A stretch of DNA of 64,000 bases from Leptospira neocaledonica (GTDB lineage: Bacteria; Spirochaetota; Leptospiria; Leptospirales; Leptospiraceae). Where the stretch lies: positions 124,001-188,000 of the forward strand of contig NZ_NPEA01000005.1 in assembly GCF_002812205.1 (NCBI RefSeq), given 5' to 3'. Position numbers and translations under genes: made by a program. Under the pieces are notes generated by a model. It was not told where the DNA came from, made no database searches, and saw only the letters and a program-made list of their open reading frames with translations. This document shows positions 38,466 to 46,201 of this stretch, piece after piece. Position 1 is the stretch's first letter, and every line of letters starts with the position of its first letter.

Positions 38466-39407
38466 ATGAAAATCCAACGAATTATTTTTTCATTTATCTC
38501 TATCGGGATCCTAAGCGCTTGTGCGGTTACTTCCAACCGCTCCAGTTTGGTGAATAAAGGAATTCCAGTGGCTATCCAAGATATAAATTCTTCTGACAAA
38601 GGGCCTATCAATCTTAAAAAAATTGTCGCTGCGGATTGGGTAGCAGAACGCGGGGGATTAATCAATTTAAAGGATCCAAAGGCAGTTGCCGCGAGTTTAC
38701 AATCCGGGCAGGAGCCGATCCAAATTTATTTTTATGTATTAGATCATCCTAAGTTCGGCAGATATGTAATAGATACCGGACTTGGCGATATATTTCGCAA
38801 AGATAAAAAAGAATGGCCCGTTTCAGGCATAGTTGCTTCTCAAATGAATCTAGGTGAGTTAAAAATTCATATTACGATTAAGGAATGGTTACAAAAAGAA
38901 CCCAATAAGGTAGAAGGTATCTTTCTTACTCATTTACATCTAGATCATATTTTGGGGACTCAAGATTTTCCACTTGGAACTTCGGTGTATACCGGACAGA
39001 ACGAACCGGGAGATTCTCGTTTTCTGCACCTTTTTGTGCAAGGAAGTACGGATACGTTACTCGGACGTGAGACTAATCTTTCCGAATTAAACTTTTCCGG
39101 AAAAGAAAGTGCTCCAATTAGATTTTTAGATTTTTTCGGCGATCAATCTTTTTATATAATTTCCGTTCCTGGACATACAGAGGGTAGTATTGCATTTTTA
39201 ATAAAATCCACGAGCGGGGCCCAACTAATTACAGGGGATACTTGTCATACTAGCTGGGGTTGGCTTAATAACGTGACTCCAGGAGATTTTACTAAGGATT
39301 TGGAAAGGAACAAACAAAGTCTAAATTTGTTGCAGGCTATAGCGGCTAAGTTTCCGAAAATTCAGATTCATCCGGGACACCAAAGTATTTCTAGTCCTGC
39401 TAAATAG
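38466..39407 (+). CDS. Metallo-beta-lactamase-fold hydrolase lipoprotein
   Basis: 313 residues. A signal peptide ends in ILSAC (lipobox), so it sits in the envelope. The zinc motif [10 protein letters not shown] (HxHxDH) is followed by [17 protein letters not shown] and the final HPGHQ. This layout is like AiiA-type lactonases and general MBL hydrolases. The substrate is unknown. It is preceded by a 54-base spacer after the CoA-transferase and may be co-transcribed. Confidence 0.85.
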   Translation: MKIQRIIFSFISIGILSACAVTSNRSSLVNKGIPVAIQDINSSDKGPINLKKIVAADWVAERGGLINLKDPKAVAASLQSGQEPIQIYFYVLDHPKFGRYVIDTGLGDIFRKDKKEWPVSGIVASQMNLGELKIHITIKEWLQKEPNKVEGIFLTHLHLDHILGTQDFPLGTSVYTGQNEPGDSRFLHLFVQGSTDTLLGRETNLSELNFSGKESAPIRFLDFFGDQSFYIISVPGHTEGSIAFLIKSTSGAQLITGDTCHTSWGWLNNVTPGDFTKDLERNKQSLNLLQAIAAKFPKIQIHPGHQSISSPAK

Positions 39408-39419
39408 ATTTTTTACTTA

Positions 39420-39821
39420 CTATATTTGAGGCGAGTTGGAAACACATTGAGGCAAAACAAATTTTGCTTCTAAGTAACCTAACGCCACCAGATAAATCCC
39501 TTCAAGCAATAATACAACGGTTCCGATATGTGTGGCTTCTTCTTTTAATCTCCAAGCTTGGGCTAAACACTGTAAACCCCAAAGAGAATTTGCCATAATT
39601 AATATGAAAACAAATACACGATGAAGATTTTCCTTTCTGAAGAGTAATAAAAGAATTCCAGAATAGGAACCGTATATCAAATTCACAAAACCTTCGATGC
39701 AAGTAAAACTTTCCTGCCAGCCGGTCAAGTTTGAAATAATGGAAGAGAAAAGAAGGATGAATGCTCCTGCGATTAACGCTCCAGCCGAATCGAGCGTAAG
39801 AATAAATCGAGCTTCTTTCAT
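39420..39821 (-). CDS. Small hypothetical membrane protein
   Basis: 133 residues with four hydrophobic helices (about 10-30, 42-62, 68-90, 100-125). No motif is recognised; DUF4345-like or other small four-helix proteins are possible. It overlaps the upstream membrane protein by 4 bases, so the two probably form a complex or a small operon. Confidence 0.55.
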   Translation of the reverse strand: MKEARFILTLDSAGALIAGAFILLFSSIISNLTGWQESFTCIEGFVNLIYGSYSGILLLLFRKENLHRVFVFILIMANSLWGLQCLAQAWRLKEEATHIGTVVLLLEGIYLVALGYLEAKFVLPQCVSNSPQI

Positions 39822-40213
39822 TTATAAAATAGTAATAGAACAAACATTAAAACTTGGATTGTAATTAGAGAAGATATAGATTCAAAAATCCATAATTTGA
39901 GATGTTTGCCTTTCCAGATCACATCAATCGAGCTGGATGTGAATATAAATCCGAACCATAAAATAAAAGCAATGGATTGGCCATGAGCTTTATTTTGTAA
40001 GCTCATATATTGTAGAATTAAGGAAAGAGAAAAAGCGGTCGCCAGGAAAACGCAGAAGTTCAGAAAGATCCGGATCCCAAGGTTTTTTTTCTCTTCTTGC
40101 GTAGGTAAATTCAGAAATTTTGAAAGGCCGAAATAAAGAGGGCCGCTAAAAAGAAATGCGCAAATAAATCCGGCGATTCCTGAAACAATAGGGGCTATAA
40201 TACTTTCAGTCAT
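39818..40213 (-). CDS. Small hypothetical membrane protein
   Basis: 131 residues from the ATG at 40213, chosen because AGGAG lies 8 bases ahead; a longer frame from 40252 lacks a ribosome site. Four membrane helices are predicted by eye. Motifs are not recognised. It is translationally coupled to the next membrane gene. Confidence 0.55.
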   Translation of the reverse strand: MTESIIAPIVSGIAGFICAFLFSGPLYFGLSKFLNLPTQEEKKNLGIRIFLNFCVFLATAFSLSLILQYMSLQNKAHGQSIAFILWFGFIFTSSSIDVIWKGKHLKLWIFESISSLITIQVLMFVLLLFYK

Positions 40214-40298
40214 AAAGTTTCTCCTGACAAACCATCTGAGGCGAATATTCATTCACTTTGGCTTTCTAAAGTAAACAAATTTCTGAATCTAATTTCCG

Positions 40299-40316
40299 TT
40301 GTAGGAATTCCTACAA
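40299..40316. repeat. Palindromic repeat TTGTAGGAATTCCTACAA
   Basis: A perfect 18-base palindrome. Related copies sit at 44213-44226, 44370-44387 and 44501-44520, so it is a dispersed family in this neighbourhood. Confidence 0.65.
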
Positions 40317-40375
40317 AGAGTTAGAGGAATTTTTTTCTCGCCTGGTGGAGGAAAATGTGCTAAGGCGAACTACGC

Positions 40376-40397
40376 GTGTACCACCGCACCGGCCCCC
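40376..40397 (+). repeat. 22-base direct repeat, copy 1
   Basis: Begins GTGTACCACCG and ends CCGGCCCCC. Identical to 40520-40541, 144 bases away. Confidence 0.7.
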
Positions 40398-40519
40398 CTT
40401 CACAGCGACAATAGGAGCGAGAAGACGACCGTGTTTAACGAGTCGATGACCGAAAGAATTGAGGTCAAACGAGACTAAAATGAAGATGAACGCGATGCGA
40501 TTAAATCGAAAGCCTCGTT

Positions 40520-40541
40520 GTGTACCACCGCACCGGCCCCC
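40520..40541 (+). repeat. 22-base direct repeat, copy 2
   Basis: Identical to 40376-40397; runs directly into the hairpin at 40538. Confidence 0.7.
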
Positions 40542-40559
40542 ACCCTAAGTAGGGTGGGG
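40538..40559. repeat. GC-rich hairpin
   Basis: Perfect 9-base arms CCCCACCCT/AGGGTGGGG with loop AAGT. No T tract on the plus strand follows, so it is not a standard terminator. A degenerate version lies at 44462-44488. Confidence 0.55.
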
Positions 40560-40587
40560 CACACTTTTCCAACACGCCTACTAATTA

Positions 40588-40634
40588 TGTATCAACTATA
40601 AAAATGTAGTAACTATAACTTTATGCTTGATACA
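40588..40634. promoter_or_regulatory. Candidate operator ahead of tetR
   Basis: TGTATCAA (40588-40595) and TTGATACA (40627-40634) are exact inverse copies 31 bases apart, and AACTATAA occurs twice between them. The array ends 52 bases before the tetR ATG and could bind the TetR protein or another regulator. Confidence 0.35.
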
Positions 40635-40686
40635 AATCCTATATCCCGAGAAATTGACACTGACTTCAATTATAGGAGTGATCCAA

Positions 40687-41241
40687 ATGGGATTACGTGA
40701 AGTAAAGAAGGCCAAAACTCGAAAGCTCATCTCGGATATTGCTCGGGATCTCTTTATTGAAAAAGGATACGATACTGTTACAATCGTTGAAATAGCCGAA
40801 AAAGCAGAAGTCGCCGTTACTACACTTTTCAATTATTTTCCAACTAAAGAGTCTCTCATTTTTGACCTTGAGGATGAAATCGATTCCGATATTTTAACGG
40901 CGATCCGTGATCGAAAGAAAGGGCAATCCATTCTAGATGCTCTTCATCAGTATTTTTTCTCGAGCAAACTATTTAATCCCCCCGATAAAAAGACATTCTC
41001 TGGATTTGGAAAGCTTATCAGATCTTCGCCTGAACTTACTTCTTATTTGCGCGGGCTATGGGCGCGTTACGAAAATACCTTGGCTAAAGAAATTCAGAAT
41101 GATTCCGGTTCGAATAAAATCGAAGCGGAATGTGTCTCGAAATTGATCTTAGAAGGAGTAAGTTTCGCGTGTAACTCGCCTTCCCCCAAGGAAGCCTTAA
41201 ATCTCACGTTTAAAGTTTTGAAGAACGGGTGGAATAAATGA
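40687..41241 (+). CDS. TetR/AcrR-family regulator
   Basis: 184 residues from the ATG at 40687, with TAGGAG 8 bases ahead; an upstream TTG at 40627 is unlikely. The HTH is typical: TRKLISDIARDLFIEKGYDT, VTIVEIAEKAEVAVTTLFNYF and PTKESLIFDL. The C-terminal part is the ligand pocket. Its stop overlaps the start of the flavin monooxygenase by 4 bases, so it controls its own operon in all likelihood. Confidence 0.92.
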   Translation: MGLREVKKAKTRKLISDIARDLFIEKGYDTVTIVEIAEKAEVAVTTLFNYFPTKESLIFDLEDEIDSDILTAIRDRKKGQSILDALHQYFFSSKLFNPPDKKTFSGFGKLIRSSPELTSYLRGLWARYENTLAKEIQNDSGSNKIEAECVSKLILEGVSFACNSPSPKEALNLTFKVLKNGWNK

Positions 41242-42761
41242 AAGAAGCAACTTATGATGTTATCATTTCAGGTGCGGGCCCGGTCGGACTTTTCCTTGCC
41301 TGTGAATTGGCTCTGGCTAAATGCCGAGTTCTAATATTAGAAAAAACAGATAATCCTTACTCACCGTTAAAACAACTTCCTTTCGGAATACGAGGCCTCT
41401 CTGCTCCTACAATCGAAGCTCTTTATCGCCGTGGATTGTTAAGTGAACTGGAGATTCATAAACGTCTAAAAAATCCGCACACAACTGCAGTGCAACAAGG
41501 CCCACGTCGCCAGGTCGGACATTTTGCGGGTATTCCATTTCATGAAGGTGATATTGACATTTCGCAGTGGAAACATCGTTTACCAAGTTCCACCGAAACC
41601 AACTTGATAACCGAAATGGAAGAGATCGAAACTGTTCTGACTCGTCGCGCAGAAGTTTTGGGTGTAGAAATTAAGCGCGGGCTTGCGTTGACCTCCCTTC
41701 ATCAAACTGAAGATGGAGTCACTGTTCAATCGGATGAACAATCTTTTCATAGCCTATGGTTAGTTGGTTGTGATGGAGCTCGTAGTATTGTCCGTAAGGC
41801 AGGAGGTTTTGAATTCGCAGGTACTGAACCAGAATTTACTGGCTATTCTACAAAGGTTGATATCGTTGATCCGGAGAAACTTAAACCAGGGCGTAACCTG
41901 ACAAAAGAAGGTATGTATTTACAATCTCAGCCTGGCTTCATCGTGATTCAGGATTTTGATGGAGGGGCATTTCATAATTCGGAAAAGCCGATTACTTTGG
42001 AACATGTGCAAGAAGTTCTTCGTCGTATCTCGGATGCGGAGGTTACAATCAGTGCTCTTCATTTTGCAACTACTTGGACGGATCGAGCAAGACAAGCAAC
42101 GAGTTATCGAAATGGAAGGATACTTTTGGCCGGAGATGCAGCGCATATTCATTCTCCATTGGGAGGCCAGGGACTGAATCTCGGATTGGGTGATGCAATG
42201 AACTTGGGTTGGAAACTTGCCGCAACTATCCATGGCAAAGCTCCAAACGGTTTGTTGGACAGTTACCATACGGAGAGATATCCGATTGGTGCCCAGGTTT
42301 TGGATTGGTCGCGTGCTCAGGTAATGATCATGAAACCAAACCCAGAATCTCGCGCATTGAACTCGATTATTCGCGATTTAATGGATACTCAAGATACTGC
42401 CACCTACATGGCAGGAAGGGTATGGGGTATTTTCACACATTATGATCTAGGCGGAACAAATCCTTTAGTCGGTTATAGTGTTCCGAATTTTGAGTTTGAA
42501 GATGGTAGAAAAATTGGTGAGTTTATGATAGATGGCCAAGGGATACTTCTTGATTTTGATACGAATCCTTCCCTTAAAACTTTGGCAAATGAGTACGGAA
42601 ATCGAATAAAATACGTTTCTGGCCGGGCGAAAGAACAATTAGGCTTGAGAAGTGCATTGATTAGGCCTGATGGAATTATTGCTTGGGCTTCCGAGGGTGA
42701 ACCTGATTTACAATCTGCCAGACAAGAGGCTTCTCTATGGTTTACTCAATTAATTTCCTGA
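41238..42761 (+). CDS. FAD-dependent aromatic monooxygenase
   Basis: 507 residues of the PHBH-like group A flavoprotein family. FAD motifs: GAGPVG at 12-17, the DG motif VGCDGARSIVRKAGG, and the GD motif RILLAGDAAHIHSPLGGQG followed by NLGLGDAMNLGWKLA. The tail LIRPDGIIAWASEG is the thioredoxin-like C-terminal domain found in phenol-hydroxylase, PgaE and rifampicin-monooxygenase subgroups. It hydroxylates an aromatic substrate with NAD(P)H and O2. With the overlapping TetR it looks like an inducible detoxification unit. Confidence 0.88.
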   Translation: MKEATYDVIISGAGPVGLFLACELALAKCRVLILEKTDNPYSPLKQLPFGIRGLSAPTIEALYRRGLLSELEIHKRLKNPHTTAVQQGPRRQVGHFAGIPFHEGDIDISQWKHRLPSSTETNLITEMEEIETVLTRRAEVLGVEIKRGLALTSLHQTEDGVTVQSDEQSFHSLWLVGCDGARSIVRKAGGFEFAGTEPEFTGYSTKVDIVDPEKLKPGRNLTKEGMYLQSQPGFIVIQDFDGGAFHNSEKPITLEHVQEVLRRISDAEVTISALHFATTWTDRARQATSYRNGRILLAGDAAHIHSPLGGQGLNLGLGDAMNLGWKLAATIHGKAPNGLLDSYHTERYPIGAQVLDWSRAQVMIMKPNPESRALNSIIRDLMDTQDTATYMAGRVWGIFTHYDLGGTNPLVGYSVPNFEFEDGRKIGEFMIDGQGILLDFDTNPSLKTLANEYGNRIKYVSGRAKEQLGLRSALIRPDGIIAWASEGEPDLQSARQEASLWFTQLIS

Positions 42762-42781
42762 AATTATATGAGAAAATTATT

Positions 42782-42805
42782 AACAGAACGAACGTTCTGT
42801 TTTTT
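42782..42805 (+). terminator. Palindrome/terminator after the monooxygenase
   Basis: Perfect 9-base arms AACAGAACG/CGTTCTGTT with AA between, followed by TTTT. This fits a short Rho-independent terminator. The GAACG/CGTTC core is also a common TetR-type operator shape, so a second role is possible. Confidence 0.55.
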
Positions 42806-42842
42806 ATATGCTTTCCGATCGCCAAAATCTAGGAAAATATCG

Positions 42843-42859
42843 AGAATTCCAGGAATTCT
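42843..42859. promoter_or_regulatory. Palindrome upstream of the acyl-CoA dehydrogenase
   Basis: AGAATTCC-A-GGAATTCT is a perfect 17-base palindrome, 103 bases ahead of the ATG at 42963. It may be an operator. Confidence 0.35.
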
Positions 42860-42962
42860 GTCCCATTAGGGCTAAAATGAACGTTTAATCAGCCATGTTT
42901 TTCTTGATTGAATCGACCCTGGCGAAAAATTAGGACTAGAAACTCTCGCAAGAAGGGAAAAG

Positions 42963-44126
42963 ATGTATCAGGAACTGACTGAGCAACAAATCGAGATTAG
43001 GGACACGATCCGCAGCTTCGTTAAGAAGGAGATCACCCATGAAGTTGCAATCCACTGGGACGAAGAAAACAAACATCCAGAAGAACTTATCAATAGAATG
43101 AGAACTGAGTTAGGAGTCAATGGACTCACTATCCCCGAAGAATACGGTGGGTGGGGACTTGGTTCCGTAGAGCAGTGTTTAGTAACTGAAGAGCTTTCCA
43201 GAGGATGCCTCGGAATCAGTCTTTGTTTCGGTTATACTGGTTTGGGAATCCTTCCAATCATGAAAGGTGCAAGCCACGAACAAAAGAAAAAATGGCTCCA
43301 ACCGGTTATCGACGGAGAATACGGAGTTTCTTTCTGTCTTTCCGAGCCTGGTGCAGGTTCCGACGTTCCAGGAATGAGCACTACTGCAGTTAAAAAAGGC
43401 GACAAATGGGTCATCAACGGAACCAAACAATGGATCACCGGTGGTGGAAGCGCTGGAGCGTATACCGTTTTTGCTTATACAGATAAAGGCCGCGGAACTC
43501 GTGGAGTTTCCTGCTTCTACGTAAAACGTGATACCCCAGGTTTGATCGTTGGTAAAAAAGAAGATAAACTAGGAATTCGCGCATCCGATACTCGTCAGAT
43601 CATCTTCGAAGATTGTGCAGTTGAAGAAGCTACCATGATCGGAAAAGAAAATCTTGGATTCATCTACGCTTTACAAACTCTGAATGCTTCTCGTCCATAC
43701 GTTGCAGCAATGGGAGTGGGTGTTGCTCAAGCAGCTTTAGATCACGCTTCTAAATATGCTCGTCAAAGAGAGCAGTTCGGATCGAAAATTTCCAGCTTCC
43801 AAGCTGTTCAGCACATGCTTGCTGATATGTCTATCGGTGTAGAAACTGCACGTCAGATCTGCTATCTTTCTGCTCGTATGTCCGATGCTGAGGATCCTCG
43901 CCTTCCGAAATACTCCGCAATCGCGAAAGCTTATTGCTCCGAGACTGCGATGAAAGCGGCTACTGACGCGGTTCAAATCTTCGGTGGATACGGATACACT
44001 AAAGAATATCCGGTAGAAAAACTGATGAGAGATGCAAAAATCCTTTGTATCTTCGAAGGAACTACTCAGATCCAAAAGAACGAGATCGCAGCTTATGTGA
44101 TCCGTGAAGCAGCTTCTGCTAAATAA
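42963..44126 (+). CDS. Acyl-CoA dehydrogenase
   Basis: 387 residues with the complete family layout: an N-terminal helical domain, the FAD-binding CLSEPGAGSD and NGTKQWITGGG, and the C-terminal FGGYGYTKEYPVEKLMRDAK then FEGTTQIQK, where the Glu is the catalytic base of most members. It oxidises acyl-CoA to enoyl-CoA in the cytoplasm and needs an electron-transfer flavoprotein. It is a single gene between repeats and a strong terminator. Codon use looks smoother than its neighbours, suggesting high expression. Confidence 0.93.
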   Translation: MYQELTEQQIEIRDTIRSFVKKEITHEVAIHWDEENKHPEELINRMRTELGVNGLTIPEEYGGWGLGSVEQCLVTEELSRGCLGISLCFGYTGLGILPIMKGASHEQKKKWLQPVIDGEYGVSFCLSEPGAGSDVPGMSTTAVKKGDKWVINGTKQWITGGGSAGAYTVFAYTDKGRGTRGVSCFYVKRDTPGLIVGKKEDKLGIRASDTRQIIFEDCAVEEATMIGKENLGFIYALQTLNASRPYVAAMGVGVAQAALDHASKYARQREQFGSKISSFQAVQHMLADMSIGVETARQICYLSARMSDAEDPRLPKYSAIAKAYCSETAMKAATDAVQIFGGYGYTKEYPVEKLMRDAKILCIFEGTTQIQKNEIAAYVIREAASAK

Positions 44127-44159
44127 TTAGAATTTTCTAAATTAGAAAATTTTTCTAAA

Positions 44160-44193
44160 GGCGTCGGTTTCCCCGGCGCCTTTTTTATTTTTT
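44160..44193 (+). terminator. Rho-independent terminator of the acyl-CoA dehydrogenase
   Basis: 8-base stem GGCGTCGG/CCGGCGCC with one G-T pair, loop TTTCC, then TTTTTTATTTTTT. Confidence 0.85.
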
Positions 44194-44212
44194 AAACCTG
44201 AAAGTTATGATC

Positions 44213-44226
44213 TAGGAGTTCCTACA
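44213..44226. repeat. Palindromic repeat copy, TAGGAGTTCCTACA
   Basis: Related to the 18-base palindrome at 40299-40316, centre AGTT; the TAGG/CCTA arms are exact. Confidence 0.5.
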
Positions 44227-44227
44227 A

Positions 44228-44340
44228 AATTCGGGCGGCTCCTTCGGACCGGGCTGCTGCAGGTTCGCGCATTCGCGCTCATCCGGGTAAGCCCGGACTT
44301 CGCCTTTCGCATCCCTGCCGCGGGGATGAGTGAATCTTTT
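44228..44340. repeat. GC-rich block with nested inverted repeats
   Basis: A GC-rich island in AT-rich spacer. TCCGGG (44282-44287) pairs with CCCGGA (44292-44297), loop TAAG. Outside it CTCATCC (44278-44284) pairs with GGATGAG (44324-44330). No plausible gene. With flanking TTGTAGG palindromes it fills the 400-base gap to 44528. A degenerate CCCCC..GGGTGGGGG hairpin (44462-44488) follows. Confidence 0.55.
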
Positions 44341-44369
44341 GGGGAACGATCTCGGAATACAAATTTATT

Positions 44370-44387
44370 TTGTAGGAATTCCAACAA
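44370..44387. repeat. Palindromic repeat copy, TTGTAGGAATTCCAACAA
   Basis: One change from the perfect palindrome at 40299-40316. Confidence 0.6.
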
Positions 44388-44500
44388 AGAGGATCGCACA
44401 AAATGGTTTGTCAAAAGGGAGATTTTGAGGTAAGCGAGTGTGTGCTCTCCCACGAGCCACTCCCCCCAATCCCAATGCAGGGTGGGGGCGAGTTTCCACG

Positions 44501-44520
44501 GATGTAGGAACTCCTACATC
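44501..44520. repeat. Palindromic repeat copy, GATGTAGGAACTCCTACATC
   Basis: 8-base perfect arms GATGTAGG/CCTACATC with loop AACT, 9 bases from the stop of the Crp-family gene. On the minus strand it could act as a transcript-end hairpin. Confidence 0.6.
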
Positions 44521-44528
44521 CCAAATCT

Positions 44529-45125
44529 CTAATCTTTTTTTCTCTTCGCTCTGATCCTGCTTAAGGAGACGGGTGTGATCCCTAAATAAGAAGCGATATG
44601 GTATTGAGGGATAAGGTCTTCTATATCCGGTCTGGATTCTAAAAGTAGATCGTATCTTTCTTCTGCGTTTAACGCCAAGAGTTCATATTCTCTTCTCGCT
44701 TTTTTTAAGAATAAATTTTCTGCGAAAATTCGACCCAATCTTTCCCAGGCGATATCCTGAGAGAAAAGTTTTCGGAACTCTGAAAACTTTGCGACTGCGA
44801 GTTCACAATCTGTGATTGCTCTGATATTACAGGTAGAAGGTTGTTCGGTGAGTAGATCAAAATAAGATCCGGTAAAGTCTCCCGGGAAATTAAAACTTTT
44901 GATGTATTCGTTTCCTTGGTCAGTGAGATAATATTCTCTCAAGACTCCGGAGAATACGAAGGCAAATTCCGTGGGCCTGGCCCCCTGTTTGATCAGAAAA
45001 TCTCCGTATTCTAATTTGCGAATCGTATACAGTTGTTCGGACTTTTTCCAAACTTCTTTTGGGATAGAAGAAACCCGGTTCACGGCTTGGTAAATTTTTT
45101 CCCAATCGAGATTTTTTTGATCCAT
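44529..45125 (-). CDS. Crp/Fnr-family transcriptional regulator
   Basis: 198 residues. The N-terminal cyclic-nucleotide-binding-type barrel includes YGDFLIKQGARPTEFAFVFSG and FNFPGDFTGSYFDLL; the C-terminal region IPQYHIASYLGITPVSLSRI then RAKRK is the HTH. The cAMP-binding Arg/Ser cluster is not obvious, so it may use another ligand or none. GGGAA lies 4 bases ahead of the ATG. It stands alone, followed by a repeat hairpin. Confidence 0.88.
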   Translation of the reverse strand: MDQKNLDWEKIYQAVNRVSSIPKEVWKKSEQLYTIRKLEYGDFLIKQGARPTEFAFVFSGVLREYYLTDQGNEYIKSFNFPGDFTGSYFDLLTEQPSTCNIRAITDCELAVAKFSEFRKLFSQDIAWERLGRIFAENLFLKKARREYELLALNAEERYDLLLESRPDIEDLIPQYHIASYLGITPVSLSRIRAKRKKD

Positions 45126-45208
45126 ACAATTCCCGTTAACGGATTTCTTTTAAGAAAGTCCGCAAACGGAAATTTTACAAATCAATTATTGAGGAAATTC
45201 AAAAACAG

Positions 45209-46114
45209 TTATATGGAATCCAAAAAGGGAAGGGCGACTTTTAGGAATTCCTTAGGGTTTTCAGCAAAAGGCACATGCCCTGTTTTTAAATATGCGAGTT
45301 TAGAACCTTTTACTTTTTCATGAAGTCTTAGGGCAAGTTTTGGATCTATGACCGGATCATATTCTCCCCATACGATTAATGTAGGAGCTTGGATCTGGGA
45401 AACTTTTTCTCTTAGATCATGTCTTTCGTCTAAAAAACTTTTCCATATGGAGGCGTTCACTTCTTGAGCACCTTCTACGTTTTCTCTTTCTTTGATCCTG
45501 CTAAGGATGGATTCGGTGTATTTATTTCTGATCTTTATATAATGATTTGGGAAGAAGTTCCATACGAGCCCGGTAAACCATACCTTGGATTTTAATCCCG
45601 CAAAACTTTTAGTGATCCAGTCTGGATCGTTTAATCCTCCAGAGTCTACGATCACTAACCCTTTTACCAGTTCGGGCTTCTTCAAGGCAAGGTTCATGGA
45701 AGCAAATCCTCCTAAAGAGTTGCCTATAAAGATCCCGCCTTCCGGAGCCAATTGTTGGACCAAGTCTGGTAATATTTCGGCATATTCAACTGCAGAAGCA
45801 GAAGTTGCCGGTTGTGGATTCTCAGATAATCCGTGCCCCGGCCAATCCAGGGAGATCACTTTATATTTTTCTGATAAACTCGGTAGAATGGATTCGAAAT
45901 CGTTATGGTCATGTCCCGCCGAATGGAGTAAAAAAATCGCCTTTCCCTTTCCTTCTATCCAATAGGCAATCCTTCCTAATTTAGAAGTATAATATCCGCT
46001 GGGTAATTTTTGGGGTGCGGTTTTATTTTCTAAAACTGTTTCCATCTTTTCTCCTCCACTACATTGAATGAATAACAAACCGAATAATAGGCTTGTCGTT
46101 AATATTCGTTTCAT
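45209..46114 (-). CDS. Alpha/beta hydrolase lipoprotein
   Basis: 301 residues from the ATG at 46114 (an in-frame ATG at 46144 is possible). The signal peptide KRILTTSLLFGLLFIQC ends in a lipobox with Cys18. The hydrolase has HSAGHDH as its oxyanion loop, GNSLGG with Ser133 as nucleophile, GEYDPVID for the Asp and GHVPFAENP for the His. It is attached to the envelope; substrate unknown. Confidence 0.85.
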   Translation of the reverse strand: MKRILTTSLLFGLLFIQCSGGEKMETVLENKTAPQKLPSGYYTSKLGRIAYWIEGKGKAIFLLHSAGHDHNDFESILPSLSEKYKVISLDWPGHGLSENPQPATSASAVEYAEILPDLVQQLAPEGGIFIGNSLGGFASMNLALKKPELVKGLVIVDSGGLNDPDWITKSFAGLKSKVWFTGLVWNFFPNHYIKIRNKYTESILSRIKERENVEGAQEVNASIWKSFLDERHDLREKVSQIQAPTLIVWGEYDPVIDPKLALRLHEKVKGSKLAYLKTGHVPFAENPKEFLKVALPFLDSI

Positions 46115-46201
46115 ACTAGGATCTTCTCCTAAAGAAGAACTCAAGTCAAGAAAGGAGAAACGGATCTACAGATAAACGGATTATCCTATGTTAATCGATT
46201 T

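Larger units (their letters stand above)
40214..40686. other. Repeat-rich intergenic region ahead of tetR
   Basis: 473 bases without a credible gene. It contains an 18-base palindrome (40299-40316), a 22-base direct repeat (40376-40397 and 40520-40541), a GC-rich hairpin (40538-40559) and an inverted repeat near the tetR promoter (40588-40634). Its composition differs from neighbouring genes. Confidence 0.6.

Noticed and set aside
40376..40541. The two 22-base repeats as a CRISPR array
   Set aside because: Only two copies, 144 bases apart, with no regular spacers and no cas genes.
44205..44453. An 82-codon minus-strand open frame across the repeat block
   Set aside because: It reads through GC-rich palindromes and a terminator, has no ribosome site and resembles no protein family.
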